NCBI GenBank assembly: GCA_047967505.1
Contig: CM106538.1
Direction: 5' to 3' (one strand)
From: Dipteris shenzhenensis
Lineage: Eukaryota > Polypodiophyta > Polypodiopsida > Gleicheniales
Length of the DNA stretch: 64,000 nt
Positions 30,391 through 41,303 of the stretch are shown here, in pieces. The position numbers were made by a program, and so were the translations under genes. The notes under the pieces were generated by a model. The model was not told where the DNA came from. It did no database searches and saw nothing but the letters and a program-made list of their open reading frames with translations. Position 1 is the first letter of the stretch. Each line of letters starts with the position of its first letter.

Positions 30391-30868
30391 TTCTTGCTTT
30401 TACAACCCTTGATTTGGAAGAAAGAATGATTGTAGAAAAAAAATATACAATATTAGATTCTTTGACAAAAAAGGAGGCAGCAAATACCCTTTTGATGACA
30501 TAAACATAGAAAACTAGATATATGAATGTGGAAATCCATGAGATTGATGATGATGATTGTTGGCTCTTTCCCATGGCTTCCACATTAGAAGAGTAGGGTT
30601 TTCTCAATATGCAGGGTTTCAAGGCTTTTTGTCACCTACATATATATAGGGGTTGTTGTTTGTAGAATACATGTAGCTTAGGACCTCAAGTCGTATTCCG
30701 GTGAGAGACGTAGGCTTAAGTGTGGTAAGCAAACATAGTGCATGCATGTGTAAAAGGAACATGTATCATCATGGTTGAGGTAATGAAGGCTTTCGCCTTC
30801 ATTAGAGGTTGAGGGGTTTAGGAGGAGTTTAAGGGTTAGAGGGAAGTTCAAGGTTTAGAAGGAGGTCC
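30391..30868. other. Gap with a small hairpin
   Basis: AATGAAGGCTTTCGCCTTCATT (30782-30803) is a perfect hairpin. Otherwise there are G-rich GGTTTAGGAGG words and nothing recognised. Confidence 0.4.
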
Positions 30869-31583
30869 TATTGGAACATGGGGAGAGAGGAGAGCTTCAT
30901 CATGGAGGTGAGTGAGAACACATGAGATATAGCAATGGGTGTTCTATTCATTGTGAGAAGGAAGTCCCTCTTTTATAGAAATGGAGAGAGGGTGGCCTAA
31001 ATCAATGGCATCTCTCCTACATCAAAGGAGGTAGCTTCTAAATCATAGGAACTCCACAATCATAGGCACCACCCCATTTGGGGGCCTTTGTATTACATCA
31101 TCACATGTGTCATGGTCTATGGCACTAAGTGTGCCTCTTCTACACACACCCAACCATATGACTGCTAGTGGATGCACACATGCACTTAGCAAGCCCTTGA
31201 TCACACATATCCCAACATCCCCCCCTCAAGGGTTTGCCTCTTACAATGTCAAGGATATATCTAGTCTCATCGTTTCTCATGCCATCTCATGGTGGTCAAG
31301 GATAAATCTATGTCTAGGATCTCATGCTAGCAAAGGTGCCCAAGGGTCAAGGTTTACAAAATTGGGATAGACCCCCCCAAATGGTTATATCTCTTGCATG
31401 TACAAGGATTAATCATAGGCCTTTGTGTGGACCTAGTTTCTCATTTCTGTAAGAGGTACCATGGGAGCAAACACACATCACATGGCCTACATCATATGGT
31501 GATTAGAGGTGATTTACAAAGACTATATGGACTAAAGCAAAACCATAACATTCTTTTTGGAGTACTAATCCAGGTAGAGAACC

Positions 31584-32009
31584 TCAAAATTGACTACATG
31601 ACAAAAAGATGATAACTAAATTCAAAAGACAAAGTGCTCGAAAGGCATAGTCCTTGTCTTCTACCACAAAATTTGATTCTTCATTTATTGATGGAGTCTT
31701 TCCTTTAGCAAGATTTTCTTTGTTGTTGATGCAACTCTTCTTCACATGAAATGCTTCATTCTCTTGGGAGTCATTCCTCTCCTCTTCTTGGGCTTGTCTC
31801 TTGGAGAGCAGCTGTAGAGAAAACCTTTTTAGATGGCAATACTCCATAGTATGATTGGGTACTCCACAGAAGGCACATATCTTTTTCTTGGTGTTCACCT
31901 TGATGAAATATTCACCATTACAGAGCTTTACTCTCATTCTAGGCTTCTTTTGGAATGCTTTCCTCTTAGATACATAATCAATGTTAGAGGAACAATATGA
32001 TGAAGGCAT
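31584..32009 (-). pseudogene. Gag C-terminal/nucleocapsid remnant
   Basis: A 141-codon frame begins MPSSYCSSNIDYVSKRKAFQ and carries one zinc knuckle CAFCGVPNHTMEYC (C-x2-C-x4-H-x4-C) at residues ~45-58. A Gln/Glu/Lys-rich tail follows. The capsid domain is not visible upstream. It would be the RNA-binding part of a gag protein. It is the only protein feature of the surrounding element and may be a remnant. Confidence 0.6.
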
Positions 32010-32919
32010 ATTGGGAAGGTCTTACCACTAATGTGGTAGTGTCTAGTCCCTTACAAATAAGTCTCCTTCTCCACAAAGTATAATTGGTTGGAGAGATAGT
32101 TAGATACCCCAAACTCTTAACATAAAGGAAATACAATGTTTATTGCTTCAAAAAATAGCATTCAAGCATATTCAAAACATAAATGCATTATGAGCATTTA
32201 CCAAAACTGTTAAATTGAGGATAGTGCTCCAAAGAGAAGACTGAAAAATGCCTTAGATCACTTCCAATGGTCAAACATCCAAAAGACCAAAGATAACTGA
32301 CATAATAATGAAACTTTCTAGCACTTAACGATATTCAATGGTTCATCTTAGAAGCATGTTACTGTCACCCCCAAATCGAGAAGTCTAAAATTGGAGGGTG
32401 CAATTGAAGCTAAAGAGAAAAGCTTTGAGAGGGCATTTAAAGGCAAATGGAAGCTCTTATTACTGACTACTTCCAGGAGAGAGGAATGGCAAAATTGCGT
32501 GTTTTATCATCGTGGAAACATGCGCTTATTTTGACTGGCTTTTTGCTTTTTTTTTGCAAGCATTTGAGCTTAAATTTCATGAGCAGCAAGTTCATAGTGT
32601 CACCCACCTCCTATGGCTAAGAGGAATTGGCAAAATATTGCATTAGTAGGCAAAATTGCTTGAAAGTTTGTCGAGTAGAGATCGTGTCAGCACGGGTTGT
32701 AGAGGGCATCTCTCCCTAATTACTTGGTGTCAAAGGTGCACCCTAAGTAGAGCAAACTTCAGCTCAGAGGGCTCTAGGAATGGTCGCTTATTGGAGGAGA
32801 ATGGGGAGCTAAGCAAAATCTGGAGAGAAAGAGGGTAGAAATGAAGAAGAAGATGGAGGGTGGAGAAGAAGATGATGAGGTGGCATATTGAAGCTACAAT
32901 GGGCTAGGGACTCAAGGAG

Positions 32920-32931
32920 GCTTTGATACCA
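32920..32931 (-). promoter_or_regulatory. Primer-binding site, iMet type
   Basis: GCTTTGATACCA on the + strand differs at one base from the exact complement of the iMet primer site. Confidence 0.75.
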
Positions 32932-33198
32932 AATGTTGGAACTTGGGGAGAGAGGACAGCTTCATCATGGAGGTGAGTGAGAACACATGAGATATAGCAA
33001 TGGGTGTTCTATTCATTGTGAGAGGGAAGTTCCTCTTTTATAGAAATGGAGAGAGGGTGGCCTAAATCAATGGCACCTCTCCTACATCAAAGGAGGTAGC
33101 TCCTAAATCATAGTAACTCCACAATCATAGGTACCACCCCGTTTGGGGGCCTTTGTATTACATCATCACCTGTGTCATCGTCTATGGCACTAAGAGCA

Positions 33199-33345
33199 TG
33201 GGGGAAAGAAGAGAGAGGAGGGAGGAAGAGGGAGGAGGAGGAGGAGGAGGGAGAAGGAGAAGGGAAGAGAAGGGAGGAGGAGGAGGGAGGAGGAGAGGGA
33301 GAGGATGGGTTGCAAGGTTGGAGGAGAGGAGAGGAGGAGTTGCAA
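33199..33345. repeat. GGA-rich polypurine tract
   Basis: Repeats of GGAGGA and GAGAGG start exactly where the right LTR of the preceding element breaks off. Confidence 0.9.
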
Positions 33346-33499
33346 GGTTAGGACATGCTTTTGGACGTGGAGTGCAAGGAAGCATGGACACTTGAGAAAA
33401 TTGCTTGGAATACCAAAGCAGAACTCAACACAATGTCCCAAAGAGTCTCGGCTTCATTCCATTATGGGGTATTTATACAAGTTGGAGAGCTTCTCTCTC

Positions 33500-33720
33500 T
33501 GCATGTAGGAATTGTAAGACATTCTCTCTCTACATGTAGAACTTGCATATAGAAGTTGCATGTAGGAGTTGCATGTAGAACTCGCATGTTGCATGTTGCA
33601 TGTAGGAGTTGCATGTAGAACTCGCATGTAGGACATGCATGTAGGAATTGCATGTAGGACTTGCATGCAAGAGTTGCATGTAGAAGTTGCATGCATGTAG
33701 GAATCACAAGTAGAATTTGC
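33500..33720. repeat. ~15-bp minisatellite (TTGCATGTAGRA units)
   Basis: GCATGTAGGAGTT, GCATGTAGAACTC and relatives repeat head to tail. In the minus frame this gives a Cys/Met/His/Ala/Ser/Thr periodic peptide that is not a real protein. A TATAAATACCCC word on the minus strand (about 33461-33475) lies just left. Confidence 0.85.
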
Positions 33721-33914
33721 ATGTTGAGGATTCCTAAGAGAGATTATTCCTAGCTTTATGCAAGTACAAGCAAAGCTTTGCCACACTGCTCTACACACAC
33801 ATTCTCTACTACCTAAGTCCATGTTAACACAGAGACAACATACTCCTAGATCCATTTTATTACCCGTCCTCGGGTTATGGCTTATTGCAAGCATGTAGCT
33901 GAATTGCCATGCCT

Positions 33915-36900
33915 TTAGTCCAATGGTTGTGGAACTTGTGTCATGCTAGTCGCGACGATCCTACTGTAAAGCCTTGGCACCATACAATGTTTGCTCACTT
34001 TCCAAGTAGCCTGTATCCACCATTTGTTCGAACAGAGATATGTGGCAGGCAAATGGGTATCGAGGTAACATGGGACCTCCAGAATGAATTCCAATGTTTT
34101 GCAGAAGATAGCACTTAGGCAAAGGAAGCGATCAATGTTGCCGCGCATTATTTGCTGATGCTGCTGAAGTGCTTGGATCATTGTGCCTTGGATATTCCAT
34201 TCTACACTAGAGTATGGCTCGATCATTGGCCAATTGATGGTGCAATCTTCATCCAAGGTGTGTATGTTGGCTTCCCATTTTTTATATCGTGGAACTGCAT
34301 AGAAGTTGGGATGGGTTCTGAGACATGGAGGTGCACGTAGGTACCCTTTCAAGAAGATTACATCAAAGAGCTTGGGATGGCACCAATCAGGTTGTGGATT
34401 CAACTTGCTCATCCAACCTTCACTAATTTGACACTGACGAAGGTTGGTAGGAAAGTTGTCCAGGGTCCATCCACCTCAAGTTTTCATATCAGGATATTTG
34501 CTCCAAATTTCCTCGATGGGGTTACTGGGAAGTGGTATCTCATCAAAATCATACCCATCATTGGAACTTGGCATGGGAGTATGAATTGGATTATTCGGAT
34601 CCTGATATTCAAAATCAAATACTGTGTCATTTTCTACTGATGGAAGGACAAGTAGTGTTGGAGGTGATGACAGGGTAGGGAGAGAATCTGGGGACATGGG
34701 GGAGAAATATGGAAGAGTGTTAGTTGTGGAAGGGGGAGTAGAGGGGAGGGGGGAAGAATTGGGCAAATGGTTTGATCAGCTTGGTAATCCTCAAGGGTAG
34801 GATTAGCAAGGGAAGGGAAGAGGCTAGGTGTGAGGAGCTCATAAGTTTGTGACTATTGGGTTAGTTGAAAATGGTGATAGGCATGAGCAAAGAGACGATG
34901 GAGGAAATAGATGTTAGGATGGAGGGAATAGATGTTAGGATGGAGCTCGGGGAGGGTTAAGAGGGTGGTAGCAACAAGGGTAAGTGAGGTTATGAGGTTG
35001 TCAAAGAGAGTGGTTAGATATGGAAAGAGAGTGTTAGTTGTGGAAGGGGGAGTAGAGGGGAGGGGGGAAGAATTGGGCAAATGGTTTGATCAGCTTGGTA
35101 ATCCTCAAGGGTAGGATTAGCAAGGGAAGGGAAGAGGCTAGGTGTGAGGAGCTCATAAGTTTGTGACTATTGGGTTAGTTGAAAATGGTGATAGGCATGA
35201 GCAAAGAGACGATGGAGGAAATAGATGTTAGGATGGAGGGAATAGATGTTAGGATGGAGCTCGGGGAGGGTTAAGAGGGTGGTAGCAACAAGGGTAAGTG
35301 AGGTTATGAGGTTGTCAAAGAGAGTGGTTAGATATGGAAAGTTGGATGTGAGATAGGCCCTGTCATCTTCCGACACTTCTTTTGCTGGTAAAATGGGATC
35401 ATCAGCAGCTGCATGGGTGGGATGTCGGTTATGTCATGCCTTGCAAATAATAGTGATGGCCTTTGTGGCAATGGCAACAAACTAGCAATAACCCTGAGGG
35501 GAGGACTACCCATGAGGCATACATATGCAATGAAAGCATCCGTCCTGAGTGCTATAAACCTGGCATGTGTAGATAGGCAGAAGATATTTTTCTCATCTTT
35601 GGACAAGTGTTGGCAAATTATGCGCAGAGTTTTGGTCCTTATGGAACATTTCCATTTGATTGTTGGATGAGCAGATATGATCTTGATTTGGAGTTGCTTC
35701 CATTGGATAAGCACACGTGTGTTGAGGTGATCTTCCACTTGTAGAGCAGCCACAAGCTCTTGGTACACCACCGTTGTGCATTATAGTGGGGCTTCATTGG
35801 TGTTGTCTTCCATTGCCTCATTGTTGTGCACTAGCAATTGGAGTTCAAGCTTAGAGATGATTATCTTTTGGGAGTGGATCTCATTCCATTTTTCTTTGTA
35901 TTTCTGGTAGATGGTTGTACATGCCTCCTTAAGCTTTCTCATTTGCAAGGTGACCTTTGCCTATTGAGGAATGTCTTCAGTGGTATTGGACCATTGGTCC
36001 AAGACTTGTGCTTGTGAAGTGCTGGCCTCTTTAGCGGTAGCAAGTTGGTCCTTTACGATTCTGCATTCCCTTGTAAGCTCATCAATGCTAAAGGCACGTA
36101 CTGCGCCAAAGATTGTTTCATGTCTTCAAGCTTTGTCTTTGTAATCCTGGAGCTCTTCTTCTTTGTGAATTAGAGTGAGTCGAGCTTGTGCCACTACCTC
36201 CATCTACTGAGCATGTGTGGAGGTCAAGGAGTTATAGTAGGTCTGTAGGAGTAGGTCTGTAGGTTTGCCATTGCTTGTACTGCTGTTGTTAGCTTTGTTT
36301 GACTTTGGTGGAGGTTGGAGGTCATGTCCCTCACTGCCTTCTCTTGAGATTGGAGAGCTTGGTTCATGCGCACTTCTTCTACCTCCTTCTCATCTATCTG
36401 TGCCCGAAGTGCCTTGACCTCTATAGCAATTGCCTGGAATTGGTCTTTGATTTCTATTGCAGTCTGTCTATCCAATTCTCTTGCATATTCTTCCTTGGCC
36501 AAGCTAGTGAATAGTTTTGACATTTGGATCATTTGGCTAGCTTGATGTTGGAGAATGACAGACGGTGATGAGGACTGGCGATATTGCTGATACAAGTGGT
36601 GCCCATGTAGCCACCCTGATGATTTTGTAGTACTTATAGGAGGTTGTTCCAATGGTATTTCAGTCACTTATGTACAATAGTCATACTGTTGATCTGGCAC
36701 TAGCTCCCCTTGTGGCTCATCGACTAGCATGGCGTCAATGGGCGGTTCTAGTGTTGATGTAGCCTCAGGCTCTGGTGCCAATTTTTCCTCGGGCTCTAGT
36801 GCCAATCTTGCCTCAGGCTCTGGTTACTGTTATTGTTGGAGATATATTGGTTGCAGTTGTGCACCAAGCTGTAGCATCTTGTGGGGCAATTCCTCAATTT

Positions 36901-38000
36901 CGACCTCCAGAATAGGTATTTCTTCTAAGGCATCTGCACTTGCCAATGTGATAGTAGGAGAAGCTCCCATACTAGTGAGAAGGGTATATCCAACTCCTCT
37001 ATTGGTTTTGGTGATTGGGGCAGAGTCATTTCTCATTCTTGTAGCTCTTTTTTTATGATTATAGCCAATAAGTGTGAATTTTACATTTTTGGCCTAATGA
37101 ACCATCTAGTTTTTTTGTAAACAAGATGACTAAGTGCTGAATCTAATCTTTCTTTAGCTTCCTACTCAGCAAAACAAATGTGTGAAGTGGAAGGGATCGA
37201 TTCTTACCGCACTTAACCCTAGGATTGTGGATAGGAATTGTGCTACTTCCTTCAGGTGAGGTTTAAGGATGGTGTGAAGTAATATGTCGTCCCTATGGAA
37301 CAGTGTGCCCTTGGTGAGGAGAGGCTGTACTTCAAGAAATTTTGCATCGGTAGGCCGTGTAGGGTATTTGGCACCTTGTGTTGGGAGTGAGAAATCCCTT
37401 TGAATGACTATACTATCGAGGATAATGTTGAGTGGGCTCTGTTGTACAGTGATGGTACTATACTTGTTGCCAACCTGTGCATTGCTAAAGTGGTAAGAAT
37501 GGAGAAAGTCCTTGATGTATGTGGTCATTGTAGGACTATCCTCCAAGGATTTTAGGCTCTCATGCAAACTTCCTAGACCCCTTTGCTCTAAGTAAGATGT
37601 TGCTTCTTGGGAAAGAGCATAAGTCGATGTAGGTGGTCAAACAAGTTCCAGTGACTGGGCCCTGTGGGTGGCATTTGTTCTTCTTGGTCATGCACTGAAT
37701 GCTCCTTGGAGCTATCACTCTGGACCATAAATGCCTATGGTCATCGCCGTGGTTGAGAGGATGTAAATGGCTATGAACTCTGGAGGGGGTCTCATGCTGG
37801 TTGAGGTGGTGGGCTCTTTCTGCACATCCTCTTTAGTGGCAGCATTTTTTTTGAACCTGCATCCATGTGCATGTGGTGTACCATTGATCATTAGATTAGT
37901 TGGCATGTAGGTATGATCTTTGTGTGTGTTTGTGAGAGATCTTATTTTTATACATGCTTTGAGAGTGTGGAATGAAAGTGTGTGGCACAATTATTCATGC
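33915..38000 (-). pseudogene. Decayed multi-exon gene, function unknown
   Basis: Coding-like blocks follow one another on the minus strand. 37960-37730 (MPTNLMINGTPHAHGCRFKK) has a TATAAAA word upstream. 37590-37206 (TYIKDFLHSYHFSNAQVG to FLSTILGLSA) ends at a GCG|GTAAGA donor at ~37206. 37040-36680 follows an acceptor-like GCTACAAG and ends in EPE repeats (PEPEARLALEPEEKLAPEPE). 36667-36224 is a coiled coil (ALRAQIDEKEVEEVRMNQAL). 35771-35328 contains IALRTDAFIAYVCLMGSPPL. 34766-33915 runs from a Pro/Ser/Thr-rich stretch to SEGWMSKLNPQPDWCHPKLF. No catalytic motif is seen. It may be extra cargo of the Ty3 element whose integrase lies upstream at 39.4-38.3 kb, or another repeat gene. Confidence 0.4.
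34714..35341. repeat. 314-bp tandem duplication, nearly identical copies
   Basis: AGAGTGTTAGTTGTGGAAGG begins at 34714 and at 35028. Each copy ends GGTTAGATATGGAAA. I saw no mismatch in the parts compared, so the duplication is young, or an assembly artefact. It repeats a Pro/Ser/Thr-rich coding piece of the minus-strand gene. Confidence 0.9.
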
Positions 38001-38009
38001 AATCATCTA

Positions 38010-38260
38010 TGTGTCTAAGCAAAAGTGTGTGAGTGCATGTGACCTAGTAGCTAGGTAGGGACTAACTATATGCTTTTTTTTTTTTTTTTAACTGGGATTT
38101 CATAGGGCAGCTAGAACTCAGGCATCACTTCTGAGCCCTAGGTTAAAATCGATTGATGCTACCTATATGTGCGAAGACATACATATGCAAGTGAGTGCTC
38201 GTGATACAATCTAATCCTAACTAAGGAAGACTTGGTTTCCTAAATCTTCATTTTTGTTGG
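38010..38260. other. Gap with a poly-T run
   Basis: There is a T14 run near 38075 and no gene. It may be the 3' untranslated part of the minus-strand integrase element. Confidence 0.3.
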
Positions 38261-38267
38261 GGATGGC

Positions 38268-39480
38268 TTACATGTTGAAGTAGTAGCGCTTCAGTCGGCT
38301 CCCATTTATTATTGTGTTGAATTGGACTCCATCCAATGTTTCTAGTAGCATAGCTTCGATGGGATTCATCTTTCTTACTTGGTAGGGTCCTTGACCTAGA
38401 TACTTCAATTTCCCCTTGTGTACTTTGGCATTGTATAACAAGACCAAGTCACCTTCCTTGATGTCTTTAGTTTTAAGATTTTTGTCAAACATGCCTTTCT
38501 TCTATGTTTTTTTGTTGTCATGGCATGGTAGGTGACTAGTCTTGTCTCTATATGCTTCTCCAACTGATAGAGTCTTTCTTTCAAGGATTCATGGTCTCCC
38601 ATGGGTTCCTGTACTACTATGTGTAGGCTTGGTATTGCAAATTCTAGTGGCACCACAACTTCAAGGCCGTACACCAATTGAAAAGGTGTGTTCCCTGTAC
38701 TGACCTTGAGTGTGGTTCTATATGCCCATAAGGATGCATTCAAATTCTCTGCCCAATCAGAATGATGTGGTTCTACTACCTTGGTGAGGATGATGCATAA
38801 TATTTTGTTGGTGGATTCGACTTGTCCATTCCCTTGGGGGTAGTAGGGTGTGCTTTTTATATGGATTACCACATAAAGCTAGACAAGAGTTCTTGGATTA
38901 CCTCATTGACAAAATGTGTGCCTCTATCTGACACAATTTCAATGGGGCATCCGAATCAGGTGATCACATTTTCGTATAAGAATCTTGCTATGCTTCTGGC
39001 ATCTGCCTTTCTGATTGCTTTAGCTTCAGCCCATTTTATAAAGTAATCAGTGGCCACAATGATGTAGCATGCCTGTGTTCCTTTTGCTGCTAGATGGATG
39101 GGACCCACATAGTCAATCCCCCATTTTTCAAATGGTTTTTGTGCAATAACTGTTGTTAGGGGATTGAAGTCTTTGTGTTGTGGTTTTAGTAGTCCATTGG
39201 CATACATCACAGCCTTTTACATATTCATAGGCATCTGCCCACAGTGTTGGCCACCAGTAGCGTGCAAGGAGGACTTTTCTTGCTATGGCTTCCCCTTGGA
39301 AGTGTCCTCCTACGATGCCTTCATGGACTTCACTCAGGATTGGCATGATCTCATGAGGCATTACACATTTTCTTAATACCTAGTCCTTGCCCATCTTGTA
39401 TAGTTGTCCTACAATGAGTTGATAGGGTGTAGCCTTTAGAATTAGTTTTCTGGCATCTACTGCTTTCATTTCAAGGGGTG
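38268..39480 (-). pseudogene. Ty3 integrase (minus strand), DDE residues preserved
   Basis: The pre-integrase part reads LILKATPYQLIVGQLYKMGK. The H2C2 domain has SEVHEGIVGGHF and YEYVKGCDVC. The core has KWGIDYVGPIHLAA (first Asp), YIIVATDYFIKWAEAKAI, then a stop, FGCPIEIVSDRGTHF (second Asp) and YYPQGNGQVESTNK (Glu). It continues with WAYRTTLKVSTGNTPFQLVY and EGDLVLLYN, then KYLGQGPYQVRKMNP and NGSRLKRYY at the C-terminus. The zinc domain and the catalytic triad are intact, but frame changes near 39190, 38875 and 38480 break the protein. RT and RNase H are missing where the copia gag begins at 39509. Confidence 0.88.
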
Positions 39481-39508
39481 GTCTTCCTACCACTATTGTG
39501 CCACAGAT

Positions 39509-40090
39509 ATGGCATCTACAGCTGGTAGTGCCCTCTTTGATATTGAGAGGTTGGATGGATCAAACTTTCAGTATTGGAAAGAGCAGATTTATGATGTATT
39601 AGTGTAGGAAAGGCAGCATAAGCCCATTCAATGCAAAGGTGTCAAGCCTAGTAGCATTAAACAGAGTGATTGGGATGACATGGATGAGCAAGCATGCTCT
39701 ATCATTCAGTCATCACTCTCGAAGTCAGTCTACTTGCAAGTACAGGATGGTGTACAAGGTGTAGACTACCATGAATATGAGTTCTATACTCATATATGCC
39801 GGATGTATGACCATGATAGTGTTACGTTACAGCATGATGGGTTGAAATGCCCTGATGTGCTGAAATACAGCCTTGATATGCACTCCAGAGGTAGATCTAT
39901 TGGTAGAAACAGGTCATGTTCAAGGGGGAATTCCAAGAGCAAGTCTAGCTCTCGGACTTGTGTCAGATGTTTCTATTGTGGAAAGTATGGCCACATGAAA
40001 AAGTACTGCTGAAAATGGCTGAGAAAATACAAGAAGAAGAGCAAGGTTAAGAATGACAGGAAGAAGGAGAAGAAGCATGTTGAGCTTCAA
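39509..40090 (+). pseudogene. Copia-1 gag with zinc knuckle
   Basis: ATG 39509 reads ALFDIERLDGSNFQYWKEQI, the typical copia gag N-terminus. A TAG follows after DVLV, where Gln is usual. Then come DEQACSIIQSSLSKSVYLQV and a Ser/Arg-rich stretch. The knuckle CFYCGKYGHMKKYC (39968-40009) is followed at once by TGA. The middle of the capsid domain is shortened. The protein would package element RNA. Confidence 0.8.
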
Positions 40091-40525
40091 GGTGTGGATG
40101 CCAGGGTTTCCACTGACAGTAGCAGTGATGAAGGCATTCTTTTGTCTATGTCTGACACCTCCTTCTTGGCCATTGATGTACCCATTCTTGGTGATTGGAT
40201 GTTAGATCCATGTGCTTCATGTCATATGACCCCTCATAGGTCATGGTTCAGTGCATATCAGGAATGCATTGTGGAGAGTGGTTTGATGGGCATTGATCAT
40301 TCTATGGATGTCTATGGTTATGGGGATATCCACGTTGTTATGCCTAGTGGCTCTATTCTTGTTCTACATAGGGTTAGACATATACCAGGACTTGCTACGA
40401 GCAAGATCAGTACTGGACAGTTGGTTGAGGCAGGTTATCATGTCTCTTTGGGTGATCATGCATGGAAGATTGCTAGAGGCAATCTCTTTCTCTTATGCAT
40501 TGCATGTATCAGGTGTCCAAGATAA
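40091..40525 (+). pseudogene. Copia-1 protease region
   Basis: DWMLDPCASCHMTPHRSWF corresponds to the usual WxLDSGASxHMTPxxxWF. The D-S-G active-site triad reads D-P-C, so catalysis is lost. YGYGDIHVVMPSGSILVLHR and VRHIPGLATSKISTGQLVEA follow, as in other copia proteases. The frame ends at 40525 within the pre-integrase region. Confidence 0.82.
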
Positions 40526-40598
40526 GATGCTTATGATTAGTAAGTAGCCATCAGTTAGTTTATGCTATGCCAGACTTGGATATATTTCTACTACTGGT

Positions 40599-41303
40599 AT
40601 GGAAGCCCTTACAACATTGAGATACATTCTTGTCATGGATGTCTCTCAAATTTTGTGTCATGATTGTGATGATGGTCAACAGTCAGGATCCTCTTTTGTG
40701 AGGAAGACAGTCAGTGAGAGGTATGTTGAGCCATTGCAGTTGGTTCATAGTGCAGTTTGTGGGCCTATGCCTACCGTTTCACTGGGTGGCGCCTCTTACT
40801 TTGTGACATTTATTGATGCTGCTACAAAGTACATATGGGTATATCCGATTCGGCAGAAGCATGATGTATATGATACATTTCAGCGCTTCTTGGGTAATGC
40901 TGAAAATCAGTCAGGAAAGAAGCTATTGAGCTTGATGACTGATGGTGATGCAGCGTTTACCTCTTCTAGATTTCAGCATCTATGTGATACACTTAGTATC
41001 AAGAGGGTGTTGACCATTCCTCATCTTTCTGCTCACGATGCCTTGGCAGAAGGCATAAATCGGATTCTATTGGACAGGATTGGTAGCATGCTACGATATG
41101 CAGGTTTTACCGAATGCTATTGGGCTGAGGCATGTAAGACAGCTACATACTTGCTTAACAGGTCACCCAGGAGATCTCTGAATGGTAGAGTGCCATTTGA
41201 CTTCTTGACAGGTAGGGCACCATGTTATGAGCATTTACTTTGGCTGCGAGGCTTATGCTCATGGTTCCCGATCGAGGAGGTGTATCTTCCTTCGATACAG
41301 TGA
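40599..41303 (+). pseudogene. Copia-1 integrase core
   Basis: LQLVHSAVCGPMPTVSLGGA has Ala where the first catalytic Asp (HSDVCGPM) should be. SLMTDGDAAFTSSRF keeps the second Asp. HDALAEGINRILLDRIGSML keeps the Glu region of the usual NGLAERxNRT. YWAEACKTATYLLNRSPRRS and PFDFLTGRAPCYEHL follow. The 234-codon frame has no stop, although the active site is altered. Confidence 0.85.

Larger units (their letters stand above)
30869..33194 (-). mobile_element. Second non-autonomous LTR element (gag-knuckle only), right LTR truncated
   Basis: Direct repeats 30869-31217 and 32934-33194 agree closely over ~260 bp (TTGGAACWTGGGGAGAGAGG … CTATGGCACTAAG). The left copy is 349 bp and ends CATATCCCAACA next to a purine tract (complement of TCCCCCCCTCAAGGG). 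A primer site GCTTTGATACCA (reverse complement of an iMet site, one mismatch) lies at 32920-32931, 2 bp from the right LTR. The element is therefore on the minus strand. The right LTR lost about 84 bp of its outer end at a GGA-rich tract. The interior holds only a CCHC-knuckle frame, like TR-GAG elements. Its ends (TGTTGGGATATG) resemble those of the 7034-9691 element (TGTTGAGATATG). Confidence 0.82.

Noticed and set aside
33454-33894. Cys/Met/His-rich 146-codon protein
   Set aside because: The periodic peptide comes from a 15-bp minisatellite.
39360-39510. Copia-1 5' LTR or primer site
   Set aside because: The stretch reads as minus-strand Ty3 pre-integrase coding. No TG..CA repeat matching 42729-42878 and no TGGTATCAGAGC is present.
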